DNA of 64,000 nucleotides from Opitutaceae bacterium. Its GTDB lineage: Bacteria; Verrucomicrobiota; Verrucomicrobiia; Opitutales; Opitutaceae. Within the stretch, counting starts at the first letter, position 1. Every line of letters starts with the position of its first letter. A program made the position numbers and the translations under genes. The stretch lies in contig JAEUGY010000023.1 in the NCBI GenBank assembly GCA_016794625.1, positions 1 to 64,000 on the forward strand, read 5' to 3'. Shown here piece by piece: positions 27,465 to 37,713 of this stretch. The notes under the pieces were generated by a model. The model did not search any database and was not told where the DNA came from. It worked only from the letters and a program-made list of their open reading frames with translations.

Positions 27465-29513
27465 TTAACGGCGCCGGGCACCGGGGCGGCGCCCGCTGCC
27501 ACTGCGACGCGATGCCGGTCCGCCTTCGAGGGCGCGAACGGTCTTCCGCTGGTAATCACCGCTGCGAAGGGCATTGATCTGATCGCGCAGCAACGCCGCC
27601 CGCTCAAACTCGAGCCGTCCCGCCGCCTCCGTCATATCGTTCTCGAGTTCAGCAATCACGGCCGCGACATCCTCGCCGGACTCCTCGACGACCGCACCCG
27701 CGTCGGACTCCACTCCCGATCCATCATAGGTGTGCAGGCTCGCCTGGGCAGCACGCTTGACGGAACGGGGGGTGATGCCGTGCAGCGTGTTGTGCTCGAT
27801 CTGCTTCGCGCGACGGTACTGCGTGACTTCGATCGTGCGATTGATGGACGCGGTGCGCTGGTCCGCATAAAAGATCACCCGACCACACTCGTGACGCGCG
27901 GCGCGTCCGGACGTCTGGATCAGGGAAGTTTCACTGCGCAGGAACCCCTCCTTGTCCGCATCGAGAATCGCCACCAGGGCCACCTCCGGCAGGTCGAGGC
28001 CCTCCCGGAGCAGGTTGATGCCCACCAGCACGTCGAAATTGCCAAGCCGGAGGTTGCGCAGGATTTCCACCCGCTCGATCGCGTCAATGTCACTGTGCAG
28101 GTACTCCACCCGGATCTTCGCGTCCCGGAGGAAGGTCGTCAGGTCTTCCGAGAGACGTTTCGTCAGTGTCGTGACCAGCACGCGCTCGCCCGCTCCGACG
28201 GCTTTGCGGATCTCGGCGATCAGGTCCTCCACCTGGCCCTTAGTGGGACGGATCGTGATCTCCGGGTCAAGCAGTCCGGTCGGTCGTATCAACTGTTCTG
28301 CGACCACTGAGGACCATTTCAGCTCGAGGGGCGCAGGCGTGGCCGAAACAAAGAGGGTCTGCCCCGTGATCTGCCGGAATTCCTCGAAACTCTGGGGTCG
28401 GTTTTCGAGGGCCGAGGGCAGTCGAAATCCAAAATCGACCAGCACCTGTTTGCGCGCACGATCGCCATTGAACATGCCGCCGATCTGGGGCAGGGTCGCA
28501 TGGCTTTCATCGATCATGAGAAGGAAGTCCTTCGGGAAGAAATCGATCAGACAAAAGGGCCGGGAGCCCGGACTCCGGCCGGCCAGGTGCATCGAGTAGT
28601 TTTCGATGCCGTTGCAGAAGCCCATTTCTTGGAGCATCTCCAGGTCGTAGTTGGTGCGCATCCGGATCCGTTGCGCCTCGAGGTAAAGCGACTTGGACTC
28701 GAACTGCCCCACCCGCTCGTCGAGCTCCTTCTTGATCGCGGCAATCGCGCCATCGAGCTTTCCCTTGGTGGTGACGTACTGGTTCGCCGGATAAAGATCA
28801 AACTGTTCGAGGGTGCGAAGCACGGCCCCGCTGACCGGATCAAACTCGCTGATGGCCTCGACGTCGTCACCCCAGAGCTCGACCCGCAGCGCCTGCTCGC
28901 TGTACGCCGGCATGATGTCGATCACGTCGCCGCGCACTCGGAACCGGCCGCGCTTCAGCTCATAGTCGTTGCGCTCGTAAAGATTGTCCACCAACCGTTC
29001 CAGCAGCCGGCCGCGTCCCATCGCCTCGCCGCGCCGCAGGGATATCCGCAGATCCTGAAAGTCCTCCGGGGAACCGAGGCCGTAAATGCAGGAGACGCTG
29101 GCGATGACGATGACATCCCGGCGCGACACCAATGAACTGGTCGTCGCGATCCGCAGCCGCTCGATCTCCTCGTTGATCGAGGAGTCCTTTTCGATGTAGG
29201 TGTCGGACGAGGCCACGTAGGCCTCGGGCTGGTAGTAGTCGTAGTAACTGACAAAATATTCGACGGCGTTCTCCGGAAAGAAGTTCTTGAATTCCGAGTA
29301 AAGCTGGGCGGCCAGCGTCTTGTTGTGCGAGATGATGAGGGTCGGGCGATCGCACCGGGCGATCACATTCGCCATGGTGAAGGTCTTGCCGGACCCGGTG
29401 ACGCCGAGAAGCGTCTGATCGCGGTTTCCCTCCTGGATCGAGCGAACCAGGGTCTCGATGGCCTGGGGCTGATCCCCGGTGGGCTCATAGTCGGCGTGCA
29501 GTTTAAAGAGCAT
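27465..29513 (-). CDS. uvrB: Excinuclease ABC subunit B
   Basis: The damage-verifying helicase-like subunit of nucleotide excision repair. The 682-residue protein starts with FKLHADYEPTGDQPQAIETL and carries Walker A GVTGSGKTFTMAN, the beta-hairpin YYDYYQPEAYV, DESHATLPQ, and the C-terminal UVR motif (AELENDMTEAAGRLEFERAALLRDQI), followed by a basic Arg/Gly tail. The frame opens at 29606, but MLFKLHADY at 29513 is the family start. It overlaps the HAD gene's stop by 11 bp. Confidence 0.97.
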   Translation of the reverse strand: MLFKLHADYEPTGDQPQAIETLVRSIQEGNRDQTLLGVTGSGKTFTMANVIARCDRPTLIISHNKTLAAQLYSEFKNFFPENAVEYFVSYYDYYQPEAYVASSDTYIEKDSSINEEIERLRIATTSSLVSRRDVIVIASVSCIYGLGSPEDFQDLRISLRRGEAMGRGRLLERLVDNLYERNDYELKRGRFRVRGDVIDIMPAYSEQALRVELWGDDVEAISEFDPVSGAVLRTLEQFDLYPANQYVTTKGKLDGAIAAIKKELDERVGQFESKSLYLEAQRIRMRTNYDLEMLQEMGFCNGIENYSMHLAGRSPGSRPFCLIDFFPKDFLLMIDESHATLPQIGGMFNGDRARKQVLVDFGFRLPSALENRPQSFEEFRQITGQTLFVSATPAPLELKWSSVVAEQLIRPTGLLDPEITIRPTKGQVEDLIAEIRKAVGAGERVLVTTLTKRLSEDLTTFLRDAKIRVEYLHSDIDAIERVEILRNLRLGNFDVLVGINLLREGLDLPEVALVAILDADKEGFLRSETSLIQTSGRAARHECGRVIFYADQRTASINRTIEVTQYRRAKQIEHNTLHGITPRSVKRAAQASLHTYDGSGVESDAGAVVEESGEDVAAVIAELENDMTEAAGRLEFERAALLRDQINALRSGDYQRKTVRALEGGPASRRSGSGRRPGARRR

Positions 29514-30192
29514 GCGTTGGGGAGGAGGTACCGTCGACCAAGTTGACCAGATCCGCAATGTCGAGCTGGTCGAGACGATCGACAATCCGGTCCGCCCGTC
29601 CGACAAGGTCGGAGCCCGGATGGGTGGTCGCCACGGCCACCGCCTTCATACCGCCGGCCCGCGCCGCCTCCAAACCGACAAAGGCATCTTCGAACACCAC
29701 ACACCGCGCAGGGGACAGGCCGATGACGCGGGCGGCCTTGACGAACACATCCGGGTGCGGCTTTCCTTCGACCACATCCTCGGACGAAACAATGCCTCCG
29801 AACGCGGATTCAAGTCCAAGCCTCGCGAGCACCGCGACGATGTTCAACCGGTGCGACGAGGAGCCGATGCAAGTCCTCACACCCGCGTCCTGCAGGCGGC
29901 GCAGAAACTCCCGGACGCCCGGCAACGCCTCAATTCCGATCTCGGCTACGATCTCCCGGTAGAGCGCCTCCTTGCGCAGCGAAAGGCGGCGGATGTCCTC
30001 CGGATCGCGACTCCACTCCAGCAGGTTGGGAATGATCCATTCGTTCTTTTTCCCGAATCCACGCAGGAAGTGACCGGCCGGGAGCAACTTCCCGATTTCA
30101 TGAGCCAATCGTTCCCAGCTTTGCTCATGATGCCGCGAGGAATCAATGATGACGCCATCCCAATCAAAAATCACTCCATAGCGTGGGTTCAT
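29503..30192 (-). CDS. HAD-superfamily phosphatase (beta-phosphoglucomutase-like)
   Basis: A 229-residue hydrolase with HAD motif I FDWDGVIIDSS, a helical cap (residues about 15-85), motif II IGSSSHR, motif III Lys in EGKPHPDVF, and motif IV FEDAFVGLEAARAGGMK. This is the subgroup I cap-type of beta-phosphoglucomutase/phosphatase. The substrate cannot be read from the sequence. The start MNPRYGVIFDWDG at 30192 is conserved; the open frame upstream to 30951 is the shadow of the ankyrin gene. It is co-transcribed with uvrB. Confidence 0.88.
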   Translation of the reverse strand: MNPRYGVIFDWDGVIIDSSRHHEQSWERLAHEIGKLLPAGHFLRGFGKKNEWIIPNLLEWSRDPEDIRRLSLRKEALYREIVAEIGIEALPGVREFLRRLQDAGVRTCIGSSSHRLNIVAVLARLGLESAFGGIVSSEDVVEGKPHPDVFVKAARVIGLSPARCVVFEDAFVGLEAARAGGMKAVAVATTHPGSDLVGRADRIVDRLDQLDIADLVNLVDGTSSPTHAL

Positions 30193-30315
30193 AGGCAACG
30201 GTGCCCTGCCGGGGGAACAACGCAACCCGAGCGCCGCAGCTCGTCCAAGTCCAATCACGCGGCGGCCTTGGATTTTCGCTGTTGTCGACGCAACCGGGTC
30301 AGATTGAGTGGTGCT

Positions 30316-31323
30316 GTGAAGGACCTCGACGCTTGCTTCCGCGCCTTGCGCGAACCGGGTACGCCCCTGCCCAGCGACCTGTTCACGGCCGACACCCTTT
30401 CGCGCAAGAACGAATCGGGTACCTCGGTGTTGCATGTCGCGGCCAAACACGGCCGATTGCGGGAGTTTCCCGCCGCGGTCGTCACGGAGTCCCGACTGCG
30501 GCAAAAAAACGATGCCGGTTACACGCCCCTGCATCTGGCGGCCCTCTCCGGACACCTGACCCAAGTGCCGGCCGGATTGATCACCGCGGATTCGCTGCGA
30601 GTGCGCAGTAACTCCGGCTTCACCGTCCTGCATTGCGCTGCTTCCGGCGGACATTTGGCCCAACTGCCGGCGGCCCAGCTCACCCCGGAGGCACTGCGCC
30701 TGCGCAACGACCTGGGTGAAACCCTGCTGCACGTGGCGGCCGAGCACGGTACCCTCGATCGTATTCCCCGCTCCCTGCTGACGGTCGAAGCCCTCGCCGA
30801 ACGGACCATCAGTGGCGAAACCGTCTTCCACGTGGCGGCCATGAACGGCAACCTGACCCAAATTCCGGTCGCTTTGACGAGCGACGAAGCGCTGCGAACC
30901 ACGACCTCCGCCGGAGACACGGTATTCCACGCGGCGGCCATTGCCGGACACCTGGGCACACTCCCGCCGGCTTCACTCACCCGCGACCATCTCGCACTTC
31001 GCAGCAAATCGGGATACTCCGTGATCCACGCTGCGGCCGAAACCGGTCAGTTGCAGTTTATCCCTCCCCAACAGCTGACGGCCGACCTCTTGCTGACGAA
31101 AAACGACCATGGAGATACCCCGCTCCATGCCGCGGCGTTTGAAGGTCACTTGGACCAGGTTCCGGCCCAGCTTCTCACACCCGAGTCCATGAATGTGCGC
31201 AACTACGACGGTGCCACGCCCCGCCAAACCGCGATCGACCGCGGCTTCCAGGATCAGTTGCCAGATGAACTGCAGCCCGGCGGCCTGCAACGACTTAAGC
31301 GATTTCTTCGCCTGAAGCGCTAA
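30316..31323 (+). CDS. Ankyrin repeat protein with nine exact 33-residue repeats
   Basis: A 335-residue cytoplasmic protein with no signal peptide. From about residue 22 it consists of nine repeats of exactly 33 residues, pattern 'LTxExLxxRNxxGxTxLHxAAxxGHLxQxPxxL'. The ninth is degenerate (TPRQTAIDRGF), acting as a C-cap, then a basic tail (LQRLKRFLRLKR). This 'PxxLLTxExL' ankyrin variant is seen in Verrucomicrobia (from memory). The likely start is the GTG at 30316; a TTG at 30304 is possible. The long upstream open frame in this phase is antisense to the HAD gene. Probably protein binding; partner unknown. Confidence 0.85.
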   Translation: MKDLDACFRALREPGTPLPSDLFTADTLSRKNESGTSVLHVAAKHGRLREFPAAVVTESRLRQKNDAGYTPLHLAALSGHLTQVPAGLITADSLRVRSNSGFTVLHCAASGGHLAQLPAAQLTPEALRLRNDLGETLLHVAAEHGTLDRIPRSLLTVEALAERTISGETVFHVAAMNGNLTQIPVALTSDEALRTTTSAGDTVFHAAAIAGHLGTLPPASLTRDHLALRSKSGYSVIHAAAETGQLQFIPPQQLTADLLLTKNDHGDTPLHAAAFEGHLDQVPAQLLTPESMNVRNYDGATPRQTAIDRGFQDQLPDELQPGGLQRLKRFLRLKR

Positions 31324-31488
31324 GGTCCCTCGTTTGCAGGGCCGGCGGTCTGCGTCAGAGGGCGTAGGATGCCCTCCCCCTGCATCATGACGGAGTTGGA
31401 TCTCCGCCTTTTCCTCGGTCCACTGCGGTTTCGCCAAGGCGTGCGCAGTGATTCTGCTTTCCACTCCCAGGTGGCTTGTCTTCAGTAG

Positions 31489-32844
<1,356 letters not shown>

Positions 32845-32870
32845 TTGGCGCCTACGTCGGTTTCACTCCC

Positions 32871-32898
32871 AGCCGGTCGCTCTGCGACCGGCTTTTTT
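32871..32898 (+). terminator. Rho-independent terminator after enolase
   Basis: A perfect 10-bp stem AGCCGGTCGC (32871-32880) / GCGACCGGCT (32884-32893) with a TCT loop, running directly into six T residues (32893-32898). It lies 27 bp past the eno stop. The T-run is on the plus side only, so it ends the eno transcript and does not serve the convergent response-regulator gene that stops at 32901. Confidence 0.9.
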
Positions 32899-32900
32899 GT

Positions 32901-33290
32901 TTACTCGTCCTCGTCGGGATCCGCGACAATCTCGAGCAGTTGACGGACAATCTGCTGGGCGGAGGTGTCCTTGCGGATGAATCCGTCGGCACCGGCGTTC
33001 ACCGCAGCCATCACGGCGGAAGCCGAGGCTTCGCACGTGAAGATCACCGCGTAAACGGCTTCGTCCTCGAGCCGGATCTGCTTGAGCACATCCATGCCGG
33101 AAAGCGGGCCGGCCAGATTGAGATCGATCAAAATCAACTCCGGCTTTTTCTCGCGAAACAGGTTCAGTCCAAGCTCGGCGTCACCCGCCTCCAAACAGGC
33201 ATGGATCCCCGCCTGGCGGAGCAACTGCATCGCGTAGACCCGCACGTGCTGCTCGTCATCAATGATCAGGGCGGAATTTGGAAGTGCCAC
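32901..33290 (-). CDS. Receiver-only response regulator
   Basis: A 129-residue CheY-like protein with no output domain. Acidic pair Asp11-Asp12 (LIIDDEQ), phospho-acceptor Asp56 (LILIDLNLAG), Thr85 (IFTCEA) and Lys108 (FIRKDTS) are all present, so it should be phosphorylated. A GTG start at 33290 is used. No histidine kinase is in the window. It follows the esterase on the same strand by 59 bp. The role (motility, phosphorelay or other) is not visible. Confidence 0.88.
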   Translation of the reverse strand: MALPNSALIIDDEQHVRVYAMQLLRQAGIHACLEAGDAELGLNLFREKKPELILIDLNLAGPLSGMDVLKQIRLEDEAVYAVIFTCEASASAVMAAVNAGADGFIRKDTSAQQIVRQLLEIVADPDEDE

Positions 33291-33349
33291 GGATCTATGT
33301 GCCTAAGAACTCCTGTAGCCGGTACAAGCCTCGATTGCAGGCGTCGAGG

Positions 33350-34132
33350 TCAAGTCAGCCCCCACCCTTCCGCGTGGAACGCCAGCGCTTCGCGGATGTG
33401 CAGGTCCCAATAATCCCACGTGTGGCCCCCGGCAAACTCGTGGTACTGGTGCGGTACGGCCAGATCGAGGAAGGCGTGGTGGAGACGACGGTTATCCTCC
33501 ACGAGAATGTCGTCGGTGCCACAATCCAGCCAAATCCGGGGGAGCAACCCTGCCTGTTTGGCCTGCTGCGCAAGATGCAGCACATCGTGCGGTGTCCCGA
33601 CCGGAGCCGAACCAAAAATGCGCCTCATTTCCTCGACGAAATCCTCCGACCAGCCCCGGTCGCGGGCTGCAGCCCGAAACGCATCCACTCCAGAGCGCCC
33701 CGCCCAGCCCACCGCTCCGGAGTGGCTGTGGACCGAACCAAACCGGCCCGCATATCCCAAACCAATGCGCAACGCACCATATCCGCCCATGGACAATCCT
33801 CCAATAGCGCGAAGCTCCCGGGTTCGCCCGACGGGAAGAAGCCGCTCCACGGCCGCCGGTAGCTCCTCCCCAAAATGCTGCGCATACGGAGGCCCTTGGT
33901 CGTGGTTGGTGTAGAAGCTCCGGTAGCCGTCGGGCATCACCACCACGATGGGTCGACCCGCGACATACTGCTCGATCCGCGACCGCCGGATCCAAATCGT
34001 CGCGTCGTCGGACAAGCCATGCAGGAGGTAGAGCACGGGAAACGGTCCCGCCCCCGTGTCGGGGACGAGCACTTCCGTCGTCGTCTGTTTGCCAAGACAG
34101 GCACTCTTCCAGCGCAAGGTGATCCAGGCCAT
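33350..34132 (-). CDS. Esterase of the tributyrin esterase/esterase D family
   Basis: A 260-residue alpha/beta hydrolase: oxyanion region VLYLLHGLSDDATIW, nucleophile elbow GGLSMGGYGA (Ser114), an acid near DCGTDDILVED, and the catalytic His in GGHTWDYWDLH. The arrangement is that of acyl esterases and S-formylglutathione hydrolase-like proteins. No signal peptide is seen, so it is probably cytoplasmic. It starts 9 bp after the RlmI-type methyltransferase stop, in one operon with it. Confidence 0.85.
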   Translation of the reverse strand: MAWITLRWKSACLGKQTTTEVLVPDTGAGPFPVLYLLHGLSDDATIWIRRSRIEQYVAGRPIVVVMPDGYRSFYTNHDQGPPYAQHFGEELPAAVERLLPVGRTRELRAIGGLSMGGYGALRIGLGYAGRFGSVHSHSGAVGWAGRSGVDAFRAAARDRGWSEDFVEEMRRIFGSAPVGTPHDVLHLAQQAKQAGLLPRIWLDCGTDDILVEDNRRLHHAFLDLAVPHQYHEFAGGHTWDYWDLHIREALAFHAEGWGLT

Positions 34133-34141
34133 GGTGACGCC

Positions 34142-35323
34142 TCAGTCGACTCTCACGAGATAGCCCCGCAGGTATTCGCTCTCCGGCATGGTGATCAGGA
34201 CCGGATGGTCGGGAGGCTGATGGGCGAACTCCACCACGCGGACCCTTCGCTTCGCATCCGCCGCCGCATCGGCGAGCACTGACCGGAGGTCCGCATCCTG
34301 CATGTGATGGGAGCACGTGTAGGTGGCCAGAAGGCCACCGGGCGCAAGCCGCTGCATGGCCCGCAGATTGATTTCCTTGTAACCGCGAAGAGCCCCTTCG
34401 AGCGCACTTCGCGATTTGGCGAAGGGCGGTGGATCCAGCACGATCACGTCCCACAGCGGTTCTCCCTCGCGTGCGGGATCATTGAACCAGTCGAAAACGT
34501 TGGCCGTCTCAAAACGAGCCCGCACTCCCGCGCGCTCCGCATTGCGCCGCGCGGCGGATACGGCCTCTTCCGCGCTGTCCAGCCCGAGGACCTCCACCGC
34601 GCCCGCGCGCGCGGCATGCAATGCGAACGCGCCCTGATTGCAGAACGCATCCAGCACCCGACGCCCCTGGCAATGGCGGGCGACCGCGGCGTGCTGCTGC
34701 CGCTGGTCGAGGTAAAACCCCGTCTTTTGTCCGCCCTGCAGATCGAGCCAGTACTCAAAACCGTCCACGACGACCCAGCGGGGGTCCCAGGATCGTCCTG
34801 TCTGGGTGGATACTTCCAGCGGCAGCCCCTCGAGTCTCCGGATGGGGGCGTCGTTGCGAAAGATGATTTCGGCCGGACCAAAGACCGACATCAGCAGCTG
34901 GCCCACCCACGCGCGCCGCTTTTCCAGCGCCAAGGTCTGGATCTGCACCACCAGGGTGTCGCCATACTGATCGACCACGAGTCCCGGAAGGTCGTCCGCT
35001 TCGGACCAGACCAACCGCCGTGTCGTCTTCCAGAAGGGTCCCAGTGCTTCGCGCCGCGCGTGGGCGCGTTCCAGGCAGCCCCGCAGGAACCCCTCATCCA
35101 AGGCCACCCGTTCCCGCGCCAGACGACGCCAAACGATCTGCGAGCGGGAATTGTAGATGCCGCAACCGAGAAACCGTCCGGTGCGGTCGCGACAGTCCAC
35201 CACCTCGCCGTCAAAAGAAGGCGCCAGCAAGGATTCCACCTCGTTCGCAAACACCCAAGGGTGTCCAGTCATGGAACGGGCTCGGACATTGGGCTTCAGC
35301 TTGAGGCAGGCGGCAGGCGACAT
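34142..35323 (-). CDS. rlmI: RlmI-type 23S rRNA cytosine-C5 methyltransferase
   Basis: A class I SAM methyltransferase of 393 residues. An N-terminal PUA-like domain (HPWVFANEVES) precedes an EEHEE-like insert. The catalytic domain holds the SAM motif VLDAFCNQGAFALHAARAGA, DVIVLDPPPFAKS (motif IV) and the catalytic Cys in ATYTCSHHMQDAD. This matches RlmI, which makes m5C1962 in 23S rRNA. The specificity is inferred from family. It heads the rlmI-esterase pair, downstream of two 46-residue membrane protein genes. Confidence 0.85.
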   Translation of the reverse strand: MSPAACLKLKPNVRARSMTGHPWVFANEVESLLAPSFDGEVVDCRDRTGRFLGCGIYNSRSQIVWRRLARERVALDEGFLRGCLERAHARREALGPFWKTTRRLVWSEADDLPGLVVDQYGDTLVVQIQTLALEKRRAWVGQLLMSVFGPAEIIFRNDAPIRRLEGLPLEVSTQTGRSWDPRWVVVDGFEYWLDLQGGQKTGFYLDQRQQHAAVARHCQGRRVLDAFCNQGAFALHAARAGAVEVLGLDSAEEAVSAARRNAERAGVRARFETANVFDWFNDPAREGEPLWDVIVLDPPPFAKSRSALEGALRGYKEINLRAMQRLAPGGLLATYTCSHHMQDADLRSVLADAAADAKRRVRVVEFAHQPPDHPVLITMPESEYLRGYLVRVD

Positions 35324-35428
35324 TCCCTCACCTCAACGTAGCCCTCACAAAGTAAAAGCTCAAAGTGGGTTCCGACCAAAGACTCTCCGGGCGGAACTCC
35401 GCTCTCCCCGACGCGTCAACCGAAGGTG

Positions 35429-35569
35429 TCAGTCCTTGCCCGGACGCGACTTCGACAGGTGATAGCCATCCTTGTCCTGATAACCCGTGGGTGCTTCCCA
35501 CACCGCAGACACGACCACCACCAAACCTGCGCAGGAAATTACGCCAAGAATGACAAGGAGGGTGATCAT
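35429..35569 (-). CDS. 46-residue membrane protein, copy B of a related pair
   Basis: A short gene, ATG at 35569 to TGA at 35429, encoding 46 residues. The N-terminal membrane helix (ITLLVILGVISCAGLVVVV) is followed by a short polar tail APTGYQDKDGYHLSKSRPGKD. The tail shares P-x-G-Y-x-D-x-x-G-[FY]-H with the equally long protein encoded at 35696-35836. A 9-bp inverted repeat lies upstream. I see no clear Shine-Dalgarno. The function is unknown. Evidence of coding is the conserved size and tail motif of the pair. Confidence 0.65.
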   Translation of the reverse strand: MITLLVILGVISCAGLVVVVSAVWEAPTGYQDKDGYHLSKSRPGKD

Positions 35570-35628
35570 AGGGGGTAACGAACCGTGTTGCCGTCTCACG
35601 CCCCTAGCAAGTCCTAATACGCATTTCT

Positions 35629-35651
35629 ACCCATTCCAAACCGGAATGGGT
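35629..35651. repeat. 9-bp perfect inverted repeat between two small membrane protein genes
   Basis: ACCCATTCC (35629-35637), loop AAACC, GGAATGGGT (35643-35651). It lies between the stop of copy A (35696) and the start of copy B (35569). No T-run follows on the minus strand, so it may be an operator or RNA hairpin and not a simple terminator. Confidence 0.45.
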
Positions 35652-35695
35652 TACCTTTTGGAGGAGAAATCGTACTGTCGTTCTAGCCCTGCCGT

Positions 35696-35836
35696 CTATT
35701 CCGCAGCCTTGCGTCCGTAATGAAATCCAGTGGCATCCTCATAACCTTCCGGGATCTTCACGTCATTGAGAGCTTTGATCAGAAAGCCCATGGAGGTGAC
35801 GAAACCGGCGGCAGCGAGGATGTAGACGATAGCCAT
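35696..35836 (-). CDS. 46-residue membrane protein, copy A of a related pair
   Basis: ATG at 35836 to the stop at 35696, 46 residues. A membrane helix (AIVYILAAAGFVTSMGFLI) is followed by the tail KIPEGYEDATGFHYGRKAAE. The tail shares P-x-G-Y-x-D-x-x-G-F-H with copy B, and the two genes are identical in length and orientation. A much longer open frame in this phase (up to 36853) is only the shadow of prfC. Function unknown. A small subunit of a membrane complex is a reasonable guess but unproven. Confidence 0.65.
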   Translation of the reverse strand: MAIVYILAAAGFVTSMGFLIKALNDVKIPEGYEDATGFHYGRKAAE

Positions 35837-36037
35837 GACGTTGTAGGAAAGGTGTCGGCACGGCTCTGAAGAAACTTTTGGCGGTTTCGTGCAAATGAGG
35901 GATTCACCTCTCACTCCTGGGGGTTCGCCTGACGGGAAACGGGGAAAGGTTGAGCGAAAACACGTCGACCCTGCGCTCGGCGCGCCCACTTTGCGCTTTC
36001 CCCCGGGAGCCTCGGCCCCTTCCCTTCGCCCTTGCCT

Positions 36038-37687
36038 ATGTCTCCTGCCGCCGAAATTGCCCGCCGCCGTACCTTCGCGATCATTTCGCACCCCGATGCC
36101 GGCAAGACCACGCTGACGGAGAAATTCCTCCTTTACGGCAATGCCATCCACCTCGCGGGCACGGTCACCGCACGCAAGAACCAGCGGGCCACGGCGTCGG
36201 ATTGGATGGAGCTGGAGAAGCAACGTGGGATCTCGATCAGTTCCACGGTGCTTCAGTTCGACTACCGGGGGTTTGCCGTCAACCTCCTCGACACACCGGG
36301 TCACAAGGACTTCTCCGAAGATACCTACCGGGTCCTCACCGCTGTGGATGCCGCGCTGATGGTGATCGATGCCGGCAAGGGCGTGCAGGCGCAAACCCGC
36401 AAACTGTTCGAGGTCTGCCGCCGGCGGGGAGTTCCGATCTTTACCTTTATGAACAAGTGCGATCGGCCCACGCTGAACCCGATCGCTCTGATCGACGAGT
36501 TGGAGCATGTGCTGGGACTGCAGGCCAGTCCGGTCATCTGGCCCCTTGGCAACGGCCCATCGTTCCGCGGTGTCTTTGATCGGCGCTCCCGTGAAGTACA
36601 CCTGTTCGAACGCGTGCCCGGGGGTGCCTACCAGGCTCCGGTCAATGTCACGTCGCTGGAGGACGAGGCGGTACGAGCAAAACTCGACGACTACACCTAC
36701 GGTGAAGTGACGGAACAATTGGAGATGCTGGACGGAGCGGGCCATCCCTTCGATTTGGCGGCGGTGCAGGCCGGCCGGCAGACGCCGGTCTTTTTTGGCA
36801 GCGCCGTGAATAACTTCGGCATCCAGCTGCTCCTCGACGGTTTCCTGCAGCACTCCGTTCCTCCGGCTCCGCGCAAAATCTCGGTGCCGGTCACGGCTGA
36901 CACACCGCGCCTAGCTCACGGCGACGTAGCCACATCGTTCGTCCCCGTAACCCATCCCAAGTTTTCCGGTTTCGTGTTTAAGATTCAGGCCAACATGGAC
37001 CCGAAGCATCGCGATCGTATCGCCTTCCTTCGGGTGTGCTCGGGCAAATTCAGCCGCGACATGACCGTGCTCCACCAGCGCACCGGCAAGACCGTCCGGC
37101 TCTCATCCTCGCACAAACTCTTTGGGCAGGAACGCGAAACCGTCGATGAAGCATGGCCCGGTGATGTGATCGGACTCGTGGGGCACGACTCGTTCGGCAT
37201 CGGGGACACCCTGACGGAGGACCGGGGAATTGTGTTTGACGAAATCCCCCGGTTTCCCCCCGAAGTTTTCACCTACATCTCAAATCCCAACCCCTCGGAT
37301 TCAAAGAAGTTCCGCGCCGGCTTGGATCAGCTCCTGCAGGAAGGGGTGGTGCAGTCGTTTACCGCCCGCCACGCCCCGCCGGGAGCCACCTTGCTGGCGG
37401 CGGTCGGTCCGCTGCAGTTTGAAGTGGTGCAATACCGTCTGCAGTCAGAATACGGCGCCGAGTCCCGCTTGGAAGCATGCCCGTGGACTCTGCTGAAGTG
37501 GCTTGAACCTCACCCCAGCCTGAAGAATACCCAGCTGCTCGTGGTCGCAACGGGCGTGAGTTTCGGCACGGACAAGTTCGACCAGCCGGTGGCCTTGTTT
37601 CCAAACGATTGGACGATGCGCTATTTCCTCGAAAAGAATCCGGAGCTCAAGCTGCACGATCTTCCCCTCGAGCAAACTCGCCTTTAG
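36038..37687 (+). CDS. prfC: Peptide chain release factor 3
   Basis: A GTPase that removes RF1/RF2 from the ribosome after termination. The 549-residue protein shows G1 SHPDAGKTTLTEKFLLYG, the switch region RGISISSTVLQFDY, G3 LLDTPGHKDFSEDTYR, G4 FMNKCDRP, and domain II/III text ending LKWLEPHPSLKNTQLL. A TTG at 36032 precedes the ATG used here. It is followed 26 bp later by the D,D-carboxypeptidase gene. The 201-bp gap before it, up to copy A, shows no recognised site. Confidence 0.95.
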   Translation: MSPAAEIARRRTFAIISHPDAGKTTLTEKFLLYGNAIHLAGTVTARKNQRATASDWMELEKQRGISISSTVLQFDYRGFAVNLLDTPGHKDFSEDTYRVLTAVDAALMVIDAGKGVQAQTRKLFEVCRRRGVPIFTFMNKCDRPTLNPIALIDELEHVLGLQASPVIWPLGNGPSFRGVFDRRSREVHLFERVPGGAYQAPVNVTSLEDEAVRAKLDDYTYGEVTEQLEMLDGAGHPFDLAAVQAGRQTPVFFGSAVNNFGIQLLLDGFLQHSVPPAPRKISVPVTADTPRLAHGDVATSFVPVTHPKFSGFVFKIQANMDPKHRDRIAFLRVCSGKFSRDMTVLHQRTGKTVRLSSSHKLFGQERETVDEAWPGDVIGLVGHDSFGIGDTLTEDRGIVFDEIPRFPPEVFTYISNPNPSDSKKFRAGLDQLLQEGVVQSFTARHAPPGATLLAAVGPLQFEVVQYRLQSEYGAESRLEACPWTLLKWLEPHPSLKNTQLLVVATGVSFGTDKFDQPVALFPNDWTMRYFLEKNPELKLHDLPLEQTRL

Positions 37688-37713
37688 GTTTCCGCCCGAG
37701 AACCGCCTCACGC

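Noticed and set aside
29512-30315. Upstream extension of the ankyrin gene
   Set aside because: This part is antisense to the HAD phosphatase and has no ankyrin pattern; a GTG at 30316 starts the repeat protein.
35837-36037. Extra small genes in the 200-bp gap before prfC
   Set aside because: No frame there shows a start, a plausible ribosome-binding site and a protein pattern together.
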